Below, piece by piece: positions 43,676 to 52,415 of a stretch of 64,000 bases of DNA (position 1 is its first letter; each line of letters begins with the position of its first letter). The position numbers were made by a program, and so were the translations under genes. The stretch is taken from positions 296,001 to 360,000 of the forward strand of contig JADJJY010000002.1 in assembly GCA_016706275.1 (NCBI GenBank). The letters run 5' to 3'. The stretch comes from Chloracidobacterium sp. Its GTDB lineage: Bacteria > Acidobacteriota > Blastocatellia > Pyrinomonadales > Pyrinomonadaceae. The notes beneath the pieces were generated by a model. The model was not told the DNA's origin, searched no databases, and was given only the letters and a program-made list of their open reading frames with translations.

Positions 43676-45604
43676 CTAAACGGCACTTTCATTCCTCGTG
43701 ATCTGTACGACGTTATACTTAACCTCGCCGGCTTTGGTGACGTTGTACCAGAACTTTTGCATGTCCCAGGCGGCGGTGGGGCAGCGTTCGGCACAGAGGC
43801 CGCAGTGGAGGCAGACGTCTTCGTCTTTGACCATGACGCGGCCGGTTTTTAGGCCGTCGGCGACGTAGATGTCTTGACTTATGTTGAGCGCCGGGACCTT
43901 TGTGCGGGAGCGGAGGTCGCTCTCGTCGCCGTCTGTGGTGAACGTGATGCAGGCTGTCGGACATATATCGACGCACGCGTCGCATTCGATGCACTTTGGG
44001 GCTTCGAAGACGGTCTGTACGTCGCAATTGAGGCAGCGTTCGGCTTCTTTGTAACCGGCTAGCGGATCAAATCCCAGTTCGACTTCCTTCTTTCGGTCCC
44101 TAAGCGTCACAGTCTTGTCCGCTTGCGGCACAACCAGGCGATCGTATTCGTCAACCGCACTGTCATACGCCCATTCGTGGATGCCCATCTTCTGCGAGAT
44201 GAGATTGGTCATTGGATGAAGGCGTTCGGTGAGCAAATTCTTGCCGTTGCAGAACAGATCGATCGACACAGCGGCTTGGTGGCCGTGAGCAACCGCCGTG
44301 ATCACGTTCTCAGGCCCAAATGCCGCGTCGCCTCCGAAGAAAACTCGCGGATTCGTCGATTGGAACGTCGTCTTATCGACAACCGGCATCTCCCATTTGT
44401 CAAAATCAACACCAACTGTCCGCTCGATCCAAGGGAATGAGTTCTCTTGCCCAACCGCAATGAGCACATCGTCCGCCGGAAAGAACACTTCGGGCTCGCC
44501 AGTCGGCACGAGAGAGCGTTTGCCGTTCTCGTCGTAGACCGCTTCGACCTTTTCGAAGGTCATGCCTCTCAATTGCGGATTGCGGATTGCGGAATGCGGA
44601 TTCTCATCGACCCGCAACTTCGCTTCATCGGGAATTGGCTCTCCTGCTAACCACTGATCACTGACCACTGACCACTCTTCGTCGGTTGCTACGACGAAGG
44701 ATCTGGGCACGTGGTTATCTATTATCGGGATGTCTTCGTGCTGGGCGTCCTCTTTCTCCCAGGGCGAGGCTTTCATCGATGCGAACGGCGAGCGGACGAT
44801 GACTTTCACATCTTCCCCGCCAAGACGACGCGCCGTGCGGCAACAATCCATCGCCGTGTTGCCTCCGCCGAGAACGATGACGCGTTTGCCGATGTTTGTG
44901 GTGTGTTCGAACGCGACTGAGCCGAGCCAGTTGATGCCGATGTGAATATTCGCGTCACCTTCCTGACGTCCGGGCAGATCCGGAAGATCACGCCCGCGAG
45001 GAGCACCGGTTCCCACGAAGACCGCGTCGTAATCTTTCTCAAGTACGTCTTTTAGCGACTCAACGTAGTGTTCAAACTGTGTGTGTATACCGAGGCGCAA
45101 GATGTAATTGACCTCATCATTGAGCACATGTTCGGGCAAGCGGAACGCCGGTATCTGCGACCGCATGAACCCGCCGCCAAGTTTTTGCTCATCAAAGAGA
45201 TGGACTTCGTAACCAAGCGGTGCGAGGTCGCGAGCTACCGTCAAACTCGCAGGCCCGCCGCCGATCAACGCGACTTTCTTGCCATTCGGAGGGAAAGGGC
45301 CTTGCGGCATGTACGGGATCACGTCATCGCGATTGTCGGCAGCGACGCGTTTGAGACGGCATATCGCAACGGGCTCTTCGTCGATGCGCCCGCGCCGACA
45401 CGCAGGCTCACAGGGGCGATCACATGTTCGACCGAGGACGCCGGGAAATACGTTCGAGTCCCAGTTGATCATATAGGCCTCGGTGTAACGGCCTTCGGCG
45501 ATCAACCTGATGTACTCCGGCACCGGCGTATGAGCCGGACACGCGTACTGGCAATCGACAACTTTGTGAAAGTATTCGGGATCTTGAATGTTTGTTGGTT
45601 TCAA
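43676..45604 (-). CDS. GltD-like NAD(P)/FAD oxidoreductase with C-terminal 4Fe-4S ferredoxin domain
   Basis: The 642-residue product starts with a GltD-type Cys cluster (CQYACPAHTPVPEYIRLI, RTCDRPCEPACRRG). A first nucleotide-binding motif (VALIGGGPASLTVARDLAPL) and a second (VIVLGGGNTAMDCCRTARRL) follow. C-terminal ferredoxin motifs are CIECDACVDICPTACI and CLHCGLCAERCPTAAW. It is the first gene of the korAB operon and likely passes electrons between NAD(P)H and ferredoxin or Kor. Residues about 309-345 are a repeat-derived insertion not expected in the family. Confidence 0.9.
   Translation of the reverse strand: MKPTNIQDPEYFHKVVDCQYACPAHTPVPEYIRLIAEGRYTEAYMINWDSNVFPGVLGRTCDRPCEPACRRGRIDEEPVAICRLKRVAADNRDDVIPYMPQGPFPPNGKKVALIGGGPASLTVARDLAPLGYEVHLFDEQKLGGGFMRSQIPAFRLPEHVLNDEVNYILRLGIHTQFEHYVESLKDVLEKDYDAVFVGTGAPRGRDLPDLPGRQEGDANIHIGINWLGSVAFEHTTNIGKRVIVLGGGNTAMDCCRTARRLGGEDVKVIVRSPFASMKASPWEKEDAQHEDIPIIDNHVPRSFVVATDEEWSVVSDQWLAGEPIPDEAKLRVDENPHSAIRNPQLRGMTFEKVEAVYDENGKRSLVPTGEPEVFFPADDVLIAVGQENSFPWIERTVGVDFDKWEMPVVDKTTFQSTNPRVFFGGDAAFGPENVITAVAHGHQAAVSIDLFCNGKNLLTERLHPMTNLISQKMGIHEWAYDSAVDEYDRLVVPQADKTVTLRDRKKEVELGFDPLAGYKEAERCLNCDVQTVFEAPKCIECDACVDICPTACITFTTDGDESDLRSRTKVPALNISQDIYVADGLKTGRVMVKDEDVCLHCGLCAERCPTAAWDMQKFWYNVTKAGEVKYNVVQITRNESAV
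44571..44676. repeat. Dispersed-type direct repeats inside the GltD-like gene
   Basis: 44571-44605 contains GCGGATT repeated (aattgcggattgcggattg type) and 44651-44676 contains three CACTGA/CCACTGACCA units. On the coding strand they translate as NPHSAIRNPQL and EWSVVSDQW, peptides commonly seen where intergenic repeats are translated. The 106-base unit stays in frame. Confidence 0.6.
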
Positions 45605-45694
45605 GTCGCTTTATCCTTTGGAATGAGTGTTTACCGCACCTCAATGATAGATGATGTAAGAATTAATTTCTAGCAAATAAAGCATCAAATCCAT

Positions 45695-47599
45695 CTACAG
45701 TTGATACTTTTCATGCAGCACACCGATCGACGCCATCATGTAGAGAACCGGGTCCATGGATGCCCGAGCCGAGTCGTCCATTGTCGCGACACCGTCGAGC
45801 ATCGTTAGCACGGCCGCTCGGTCAAAGAACGGCACCGACCCGAAACTCTCACTCCGCAAAATGTCCTGCAGCATAATGTACATCGCGTCGTCGTTGCGCT
45901 TGGTCGTCGGAGGTGCGAGGAAAGGCTGTTTCAGTCCACGATAGACCTCGTCGGTGATGTACGGTTTGACGGCTTCGCGGAGAAGGTGTTTTAGCGTTCC
46001 CCCTTTTGCAAGCATCGCGACCGGAATCGAACTCGCGTAGTCGAATAGCTTGTGATCGAGGAACGGCAGACGAACCTCGACGGCATTTGTCATATCGAGC
46101 CGTTCAGCGGCCAGCACGTAGTTGACGAAAAGCGATTTCATCCAAAGATAAAGGATCTGTTTGGCCGGTTCCCTTCCGAGCAAAGTTTTCCGGTAGTCAA
46201 ACTGTCGAAAGAACTCGCGATACGGATCACGTTTTCGAAACTGTGCTGCAAACTCCGGAGCGACGATCGTGTGCAGAAAGTCGAATTTCTCCGCGACGTA
46301 ATCTGTAAGGTGCGGCGGAAAAGCGAGGATGTGGCTCAGCCGTGCTAGCCACGGCGAGGTCGCGGCAATGCGGCGTTCGGTCTCGGTCTTTGGCTTAAAT
46401 AATCGAGCGAGCATCTTCGCGTATTTGCCAAACGCGGACGAACCGCCTGCGAGCACCGCCTGGCTCGAAAAATCGTAGCCGGCGAAAAGTTCATCGGCAC
46501 CTTCGCCGCCAATGACGGTCTTGTAGCCTTCTGCCCGAACGGCTCGGCTGAGGTGATAACGGGCCGCACCGTGGGCGTTATAGTGGATCATCTCGCCTTT
46601 CCAAACCGCGTCGTAGAACACGTCTGCAAAGTCGCCTCCTTTGACAGGAATCGGTCGGAATTCAGCCCCCGCAAACTCCGCCATCCGCCTCGCTGGTCCA
46701 CTTTCGTCGAAATCAGGGTGATCAAAAGCGATCGTGAACGCCGTGAACTTCCCGTCGGCGTAACGGCTCGCCATCCCGAGCACCGACGAAGAATCGACGC
46801 CGCCGCTGAGATAACAACCGACCGGCACATCCGCCCGCATGCGCAGACGAATAGATTCGTCGAGCAAATTACGGACGTTTTCGATGCATTCGGTTTCGGA
46901 AATGTGCGGGTGAACGGCGTCGGCCTTTGGATAATCGACGTCCCAGTAGCGTTTGACCGTTACGACGCCTTTGCGAGCGATTAAATAGTGGCCGGGCGAG
47001 AGCTGGCGAATATTCTTGAAAAGCGTGCGGTTCTGATCGAACGAGAAGAAAAGGTTCTGGAACACCGATTCCTCGTCCCACGCGGCGGGAACACCCGCTG
47101 CGAACAGAGCCTTCGCTTCCGATGCGAGCTTCAGCCCGTCGGCATCCTGCACATAAAACAGCGGTTTGATGCCAAAGCGGTCGCGGGCAGCAAAGAGCGT
47201 CTCGTTTTCTTCGTCCCAAATGACAAAAGCGAATTCCCCGCGCAGATGTTCGAGACACGCCGGGCCCATTTCCTGATAAAGATGCAGAGCGATCTCACTG
47301 TCAGACTTTGTGCGAAATTTGTGGCCGCGGGATTCGAGTTCGCGGGTGATCCGTTCGTAATCGTAAAATTCGCCGTTGTGAATGATTTGCAGCTTGCCGT
47401 CTTCGCTTGCGATCGGTTGGGTGCCGCTGACGAGGTCGATGATGTTCAGACGAGCGTGGCCGAGAGCGGTGCGGCCGTTTGGCGACACCCAACTGCTCTG
47501 TTCGTCGGGCCCGCGTGGAATGAGCGCGTCGATCGACCGGCCGAGGGCGTCAGCGTTCACCGGCTTGTCATTATTGAGTATCGCGACTATCCCGCACAT
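45695..47599 (-). CDS. asnB: Asparagine synthase, glutamine-hydrolysing
   Basis: The 634-residue product has the N-terminal nucleophile Cys2 (MCGIVAILNNDKPVNADALG), the amidotransferase motifs RGPDEQSSW and IIHNGEFYDYERITREL, and the synthetase P-loop VGCYLSGGVDSSSVLGMASR (about 250-269) with GGEGADELFAGYDF. It makes asparagine from aspartate, ATP and glutamine; AsnB-like enzymes can also amidate or cyclise other substrates. The start lies two bases after the stop of an HTTM-like membrane gene, so it is the second gene of that pair. Confidence 0.92.
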   Translation of the reverse strand: MCGIVAILNNDKPVNADALGRSIDALIPRGPDEQSSWVSPNGRTALGHARLNIIDLVSGTQPIASEDGKLQIIHNGEFYDYERITRELESRGHKFRTKSDSEIALHLYQEMGPACLEHLRGEFAFVIWDEENETLFAARDRFGIKPLFYVQDADGLKLASEAKALFAAGVPAAWDEESVFQNLFFSFDQNRTLFKNIRQLSPGHYLIARKGVVTVKRYWDVDYPKADAVHPHISETECIENVRNLLDESIRLRMRADVPVGCYLSGGVDSSSVLGMASRYADGKFTAFTIAFDHPDFDESGPARRMAEFAGAEFRPIPVKGGDFADVFYDAVWKGEMIHYNAHGAARYHLSRAVRAEGYKTVIGGEGADELFAGYDFSSQAVLAGGSSAFGKYAKMLARLFKPKTETERRIAATSPWLARLSHILAFPPHLTDYVAEKFDFLHTIVAPEFAAQFRKRDPYREFFRQFDYRKTLLGREPAKQILYLWMKSLFVNYVLAAERLDMTNAVEVRLPFLDHKLFDYASSIPVAMLAKGGTLKHLLREAVKPYITDEVYRGLKQPFLAPPTTKRNDDAMYIMLQDILRSESFGSVPFFDRAAVLTMLDGVATMDDSARASMDPVLYMMASIGVLHEKYQL

Positions 47600-47601
47600 A
47601 T

Positions 47602-49131
47602 CTAATACACCGCCCGTTCGCCTTCACAGCTAAATTTCATCAGCATAAAGTTATCAAATTCACCAGGGCCGCCGTTGGGGTCGATACGTTCGAATGAAGA
47701 ATGAGCTTCGACTATGCCTACAGGCTTTGCAACGCGGCAATAGCGATTCGCTGTTCTAACCAATATACTTTGACGCAGTTCGTCACGATTCTCCGGCGGT
47801 ACTTTCATCCAAGTGATGTCGTGGATATAAAAATCCAGTAACACGCCACGTAGACTGCGGACAAACATCGCGTCCGGATCGGCCTCTTTTCCGTCAACGA
47901 CAACTCGATAGTGCGTTGCGTAATTCCGGTCGTCGATCCAATTAAATAATTGGTACTGTTGGGCGATCCCCATTAGCCAAAGAACGCTATAAAAGCTCAT
48001 TTGGACGCTTCCCAAACCATCCGCTCGGCCATCGACGAGCTGAGGTTTTATCGGAACCGTGTTCGACGTTGCGACATCCGATCTCATTGTACGCGGCGGC
48101 GTTCGCCAGTTCATCATCATCACACCGCTGATCATCGCGAACGTCAACATCACAACCATAAACAGCGAGATCACACCGGCAAAGCCAAACTGCGGTTTCC
48201 CGGCTGGTTCAACATACTTTCCGCCTCGCAAAAAGGTCATTATTTCTTCGCGAAACATCAAGATCGCGGTCGCGGCACAGGCGATATTGGCGAATGGTAT
48301 GTTTAACGTGAGTGCGGAGAGGATATGCAAGCCAATGAACGCTGCGAGCAGAATGTATTTCAGCCTCGAACCGCGTCGCAAAAAGAACATCAGCGGCACT
48401 AAAGGCTCCAGAACAAGCGTTCCGTAGTTAAAAACCTTGAGCAGAGGCATGTGGGACGCATTCCAAAAATTGTGAAAATAAGACACCGGTAGTTTGAAAA
48501 CTACATACAGTGCCGTTCCGTTAAGCCACATCGGGCTGGTCCATTTCCACAGGCCCGCTACGAGATAGAGCAGTATCAAATTCCAAAAGAAGCAACGCAG
48601 GGCGGCTCCTGGCACTGTCACATCTTTCCATTTCGACCACGCGGCCCCACGATCTTTCAGCCAGTCACCCAAAACCAGTGTCCGCCCGACCGGCAGTACG
48701 ATCATCCAGAACAGCAGCAGATGCATTATCGCGTCATCGACGTACATGACGATAAAATTGCGTCGATAGGTGCTGACCGCGATGACGTATAGAATGACGG
48801 CGAAAAGTTTCACGCGATACCCGAGTATCAGCGGGACGCAGCAAGCTATCGCAATACCAAATGCGGCATAAAACCACTCCGCTCCCATCCACGGACGAAA
48901 GATACCGATCTCGGTGAACCAATACATTTTTAGTATCAGTTCGTGGTCGAGCAAGCCGTCGGGGCCGCTAAAATCCGCGACCTCGCAAAATGTGCGGATA
49001 AAATACGCAAGCAACACAACGCCGACGCAGATGCGGAATAGATCTATCGGTAGAGCGTCAACCGGCCGCGTAAAAGCCCGCCACAATCTCTGCATCGCAC
49101 CATCTTTGTCTTGCATCTGATTAGCTCGCAC
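47602..49131 (-). CDS. HTTM/vitamin-K-carboxylase-like membrane protein
   Basis: A 509-residue polytopic protein with about eight hydrophobic segments between residues 30 and 340. It starts RPVDALPIDLFRICVGVVLL, which with the WMGAEWFYAAF and LPVGRTLVLGDW region resembles the HTTM (horizontally transferred transmembrane) domain of vitamin-K-dependent carboxylase relatives. A soluble C-terminal part (about 370-509) contains NWIDDRNYATHYRVVVDGKE and FYIHDITWMKVPPENRDEL. The catalytic role is unknown. It is cotranscribed with asnB (two-base gap). The first ATG in frame is at 49131; starts a few residues later are possible. Confidence 0.75.
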   Translation of the reverse strand: MRANQMQDKDGAMQRLWRAFTRPVDALPIDLFRICVGVVLLAYFIRTFCEVADFSGPDGLLDHELILKMYWFTEIGIFRPWMGAEWFYAAFGIAIACCVPLILGYRVKLFAVILYVIAVSTYRRNFIVMYVDDAIMHLLLFWMIVLPVGRTLVLGDWLKDRGAAWSKWKDVTVPGAALRCFFWNLILLYLVAGLWKWTSPMWLNGTALYVVFKLPVSYFHNFWNASHMPLLKVFNYGTLVLEPLVPLMFFLRRGSRLKYILLAAFIGLHILSALTLNIPFANIACAATAILMFREEIMTFLRGGKYVEPAGKPQFGFAGVISLFMVVMLTFAMISGVMMMNWRTPPRTMRSDVATSNTVPIKPQLVDGRADGLGSVQMSFYSVLWLMGIAQQYQLFNWIDDRNYATHYRVVVDGKEADPDAMFVRSLRGVLLDFYIHDITWMKVPPENRDELRQSILVRTANRYCRVAKPVGIVEAHSSFERIDPNGGPGEFDNFMLMKFSCEGERAVY

Positions 49132-49288
49132 GAGGGATTGTAGCCCAAATTTCGTAAGAACTTAAAAGTGATAATTACAGTTATGCATTTGCCGCTTATT
49201 TGTCTTATACTCACGCGAAAAGCTTTTATCACGAACGGCCCTTCCCTTGCCGTTCATATCTTAAACAACTAAAAGGAAGGCCCATCAT

Positions 49289-50119
49289 ATGAAAACATCT
49301 GCCGTTCGAATCTTTGCACTTTTGATCTTTACGCTTGCGCTCGCGACCGCTAATATCTTTGCCCAGCCCGGTGCAAAACCCACAGCGACACCGGCAAAGC
49401 CCGCGGTTAAGCATCCTCTCGACAAAGGCGATTTCAAAGTCGGGTTTTCGCCGGTTACAAAGGCACGCACGCCAAAGAAAGCGATGCCAAAGGACGAACG
49501 CGATACACTCGAAGGCATAGCTGTCGCACTAAACGGCATGGTTGCCCTGCCGCGGGATGTATATCTAAATCTCGACACCTGCGGCGAGCCAAATGCGTTT
49601 TACAATCCTGAGACGTCCGAGATCACGATGTGCTACGAGTACATCGCCTATTTCGAAGAAGCGTTTAAGACGATCGAAAAGAAACCGGCAGTTGTTGACG
49701 ACATGGTCAGCGATGCGTTTGTCCAGATCTTTTTTCACGAGCTCGGCCATTGCCTGATCGATGTCTGGGAATTGCCTGCAACCGGCCGCGAAGAGGACGC
49801 CGTTGACCAACTGGCGATGATCCTAATGCTTGACGGTTCGCCCGAGGGGCAAAAGAGTGCGATCAACGCTTCGCTTTTGTGGGATATCTCGTCCCGCAGC
49901 GAAGATAAAGCGGATATGTTGTTTTGGGACGAGCATTCGTTTAGCAAGACCCGTTTTTACGACATGATCTGCCTCGTCTATGGCAGCAACCCCGAAAAGA
50001 ACTCGTTCATGGTCGGCCCGTCCAGACTGCCTGCCCAACGCGCCGAACGCTGCAGCGAAGAATACAAACGCGCCGAACGCTCATGGATGAAACTCCTCAT
50101 GCCTTATATTTTGGATTAA
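49289..50119 (+). CDS. Secreted zinc metallopeptidase, DUF4344 family
   Basis: The 276-residue product starts MKTSAVRIFALLIFTLALAT with signal cleavage near IFAQ. A Pro/Ala/Lys linker follows. The zinc-binding motif is QIFFHELGHCLIDVWELP (about 150-167), in which H-E-L-G-H matches HExxH, and a downstream Glu in EEDAVDQLAMILML is a plausible third ligand. This is the DUF4344 signature. It is a single-gene unit with AAAGGAAGG upstream and a hairpin and terminator downstream. Confidence 0.87.
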   Translation: MKTSAVRIFALLIFTLALATANIFAQPGAKPTATPAKPAVKHPLDKGDFKVGFSPVTKARTPKKAMPKDERDTLEGIAVALNGMVALPRDVYLNLDTCGEPNAFYNPETSEITMCYEYIAYFEEAFKTIEKKPAVVDDMVSDAFVQIFFHELGHCLIDVWELPATGREEDAVDQLAMILMLDGSPEGQKSAINASLLWDISSRSEDKADMLFWDEHSFSKTRFYDMICLVYGSNPEKNSFMVGPSRLPAQRAERCSEEYKRAERSWMKLLMPYILD

Positions 50120-50145
50120 AAAGCAGAGGCACGCGACCTAGGCAA

Positions 50146-50210
50146 AAGCCCGCACGAAGTAAGGGCGTTACATCCAACTTGAGTGAAGCGCCCTTACTTC
50201 GTGCGGGCTT
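50146..50210. repeat. Perfect 22-base inverted repeat (dispersed family, two copies head to head)
   Basis: Left arm 50146-50167 (AAGCCCGCACGAAGTAAGGG plus CG) and right arm 50189-50210 are exact reverse complements around a 21-base loop containing TTACATCCAACTTGAG. The sequence at 56936-56975 carries the same words (GGATGTTACGCCCTTACT, then GTGCGGGCTTCTGC), so this is a dispersed family rather than a simple terminator. Confidence 0.8.
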
Positions 50211-50224
50211 CTGCAAAAGAAAAG

Positions 50225-50262
50225 AGGCCGCGAAGCGTGATGCTCGCGGCCTTTTTATTTTT
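50225..50262 (+). terminator. Rho-independent terminator after the DUF4344 gene
   Basis: AGGCCGCGA-agcgtgatgc-TCGCGGCCT followed by TTTTATTTTTT. It shares the words TGATGCTCGCGGCC with the hairpin at 50920-50951. Confidence 0.88.
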
Positions 50263-50285
50263 TCTATTAGCGGTCGGTGCGCTTT

Positions 50286-50792
50286 TTATCGGCAATAGAG
50301 TGAGGCATCGCGGTATGCCTTGCCGATCTTCTTGACGGTCGGTTCGCATTTCATGCCACTGAGCATGTATTCTTCATATTTTTCACCGAGCGCCGTGGTG
50401 GATGTCGGTGTTCCCGAAATCGTGAGTCCGAGAGCCTGGCCCAGCTCTTCGGCGAATTGATAACCCGGGAGCGTCTTTCCGTCGGCGGTCGAACTGTTAA
50501 GCGTAAAGGTGAGACTATCTACCTTCTTATCTTTAGAGAATGACGCAATGATAAACCCCTGAGGGATATCGTAGGTCACCGACGTACTGTTTACTTTCCC
50601 CTGGCCAAGGATGGTGTTCATCTCAGCCGCCGTCTTGCCAACCAATTGCGACATGTCCACGATCTTGGCCACCTTTGTGGTCGATGCGTTCGTGTTCGCC
50701 GAACTGTTGCTCACAGGCCCACTGCTAGCCCCAAAACGTCCGCAGCCTAAGACCGCGACGCCCAACACAACCAAAACCAAAATAAGCCTCAT
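50286..50792 (-). CDS. Lipoprotein of unknown function
   Basis: The 168-residue product begins MRLILVLVVLGVAVLGCGRF with a lipobox Cys at residue 17. The start at 50792 has GGGGAAAG a few bases upstream, favoured over an in-frame start at 50840. A Ser/Asn/Thr linker follows. The folded part begins VDMSQLVGKTAAEMNTILGQ and includes FIIASFSKDKKVDSLTFTLN. The pattern is reminiscent of small outer-membrane assembly lipoprotein folds but I cannot assign a family. Confidence 0.72.
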   Translation of the reverse strand: MRLILVLVVLGVAVLGCGRFGASSGPVSNSSANTNASTTKVAKIVDMSQLVGKTAAEMNTILGQGKVNSTSVTYDIPQGFIIASFSKDKKVDSLTFTLNSSTADGKTLPGYQFAEELGQALGLTISGTPTSTTALGEKYEEYMLSGMKCEPTVKKIGKAYRDASLYCR

Positions 50793-50919
50793 TATAACTT
50801 TCCCCTTTTTGTTGATCTGATGACTGCGAAAGTGTAGCACAAAGAGCTACACGCCGGCCGATCTCGTCGCTGATAGTTAAAATACTCACGCGTGAACGCG
50901 TAACTCTGAACAAAGAAAA

Positions 50920-50951
50920 GGCCGCGAGTGTGATGCTCGCGGCCATTTTTT
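50920..50951. terminator. Hairpin terminator of the GGCCGCG family
   Basis: GGCCGCGAG-tgtgatg-CTCGCGGCC followed by ATTTTTT. It lies in the 291-base gap between two minus-strand genes. The plus-strand orientation has the U-tract, so its target is unclear. Nothing else in the gap looks coding. Confidence 0.65.
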
Positions 50952-51083
50952 ATGAAAAATGCCCTTAGTTCTGGCACAAAAACGTGCCAGAGTTGCGAGA
51001 ACGTCGCAGCCGCGTTCGGGCATGTGCACAAAGAGGCCGCGACACTGAAGAAAGGTGGCGGGACTCTAAACAAAGAGCGGGCC

Positions 51084-51743
51084 TTACTGACAGTCGTTAT
51101 CGTAGCTTGAACCAAGCGTTGTGCCGGTCACGCGATAACATTTATTCAGATCAGACGGCTGTAGGACTTTGTTTAGGATCTCCCGCTGAGGCTGCCAGAC
51201 AAGGCCGGTATCGTTTCGCATCCGCAGACGGATGTTTGTCGCGGCGGCGGGGATATAGACCAAGTCCATCCAACCCGCAGTCTTGCCGCCGCCATTCCAG
51301 CTTCGATTTGGCCTATCCGGCTCATCCCAAGTAACGTCAAAATGCGCGATATAGGCACCCGCATGAATAATTTTGATCCAACTGTCGGGCTTTCGTACCG
51401 GCTCAGGTTTCGCGATGATCTCAGGTTCTTCGGCGACGCCGTTCCATTTATGCCAGATCTTAAGGCTGAGCTTTTGGTCAGTGATGATCGCCCTGACATC
51501 TTCGATCAGCAGACGGATAACGCCGTATCTGTTTTTCTCGGCGAGGTCTTCGCGGGCATCCCATTTTTCGGCGATCGCCGTTATTTTGCCTTCGTCGGCG
51601 ATAAATTCCGTAAGGCCTTCCTTGAGTTCTGTGAGCAGCGACGCAAGGCCGTCCTCATCCAATATAGGATCGGTGCTTTTCTGTGCCGACGTTCCCGCGG
51701 CAAAGATCAGGCTGGCTAACATAACTGCGGCGATCAATTTCAT
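51084..51743 (-). CDS. Secreted protein with a C-terminal domain resembling domain 4 of cholesterol-dependent cytolysins
   Basis: The 219-residue product begins MKLIAAVMLASLIFAAGTSA, a signal peptide. After a helical region, residues about 125-219 match the thiol-activated cytolysin C-terminal beta-sandwich: HAGAYIAHFDVTWDE aligns with the family HSGAYVAQFxVxWDE, IPAAATNIRLRMRNDTGLVW with IPLxANARNIRIKARECTGLAW, and TGTTLGSSY with WGTTLYP. The sterol-contacting Thr-Leu is present, but the undecapeptide ECTGLAWEWWR is degenerate (NDTGLVWQPQR). No pore-forming domains precede it. The alignment is from memory. Confidence 0.7.
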   Translation of the reverse strand: MKLIAAVMLASLIFAAGTSAQKSTDPILDEDGLASLLTELKEGLTEFIADEGKITAIAEKWDAREDLAEKNRYGVIRLLIEDVRAIITDQKLSLKIWHKWNGVAEEPEIIAKPEPVRKPDSWIKIIHAGAYIAHFDVTWDEPDRPNRSWNGGGKTAGWMDLVYIPAAATNIRLRMRNDTGLVWQPQREILNKVLQPSDLNKCYRVTGTTLGSSYDNDCQ

Positions 51744-51849
51744 ACGGCTAAATTCAAATGTTGTTGTCATAATATTTTATCCTCCGGGCCTCTCGTTACG
51801 AAAAGATCTTTGACGGATCGGTTGACGGCAATGGTAAATTCAGCCGTGC

Positions 51850-52362
51850 CTATTTTGCATGGATCGATTCGAGCACACCATTAATGAGTACGAGGCTCGC
51901 CATTTCATCGCGACGATAAAGAACAAAGAAATCGGCGTTCGTTTTGTTTGGACCGTCGACCAAAAGATATGAGATGGCGAGCGGGATATCGCCGATATCA
52001 ACAAAGAAGACCAGCACCGTTGCATCGAGTCCCGACGGAAGTTTCATATCTGACATCCTGATGATCCGTGTATTTTTGTATCCCGCGAAACCAAAAGCGC
52101 CATTGATCAGTTTGAGCGAAACATCTGCCCGGCTCTCCGTTCTCGCTTCGCCCCGCAGCGTGATCGTTGAAATATATCTATTTTCGCTAGGCGGAGCTTC
52201 GATAACAAAATCTTTGGAGGTTTTGTCTTGAAAGGCCTTAAAGCCGTCGGGCACACAAACAGCGAATGGTCTGCCGGGGTATGTGTATTCAGTACATTTC
52301 TGAGCAGTTCCGGTCGCGGTAAATGCCAGTACGAGAAAAGCGGTAACAAACAGTGCTTTCAT
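51850..52362 (-). CDS. Secreted protein of unknown function
   Basis: The 170-residue product begins MKALFVTAFLVLAFTATGTA with signal cleavage near TAQ. The start at 52362 has GGAGA upstream. The mature part (KCTEYTYPGRPFAVCVPDGF, then FVIEAPPSENRYISTITLRG) resembles small periplasmic proteins of the PsbP/DUF1795 type (a P-x-F-x-V-x-x-P-D-G-F opening and a C-terminal helix), but this is tentative. It lies between the cytolysin-like and M60 genes on the same strand, 54 bases from the latter. Confidence 0.68.
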   Translation of the reverse strand: MKALFVTAFLVLAFTATGTAQKCTEYTYPGRPFAVCVPDGFKAFQDKTSKDFVIEAPPSENRYISTITLRGEARTESRADVSLKLINGAFGFAGYKNTRIIRMSDMKLPSGLDATVLVFFVDIGDIPLAISYLLVDGPNKTNADFFVLYRRDEMASLVLINGVLESIHAK

Positions 52363-52415
52363 AAATTTCTCCAATTCGTATTGCAATTTGCACATCAAAA
52401 CGATCAACTCTCTTT

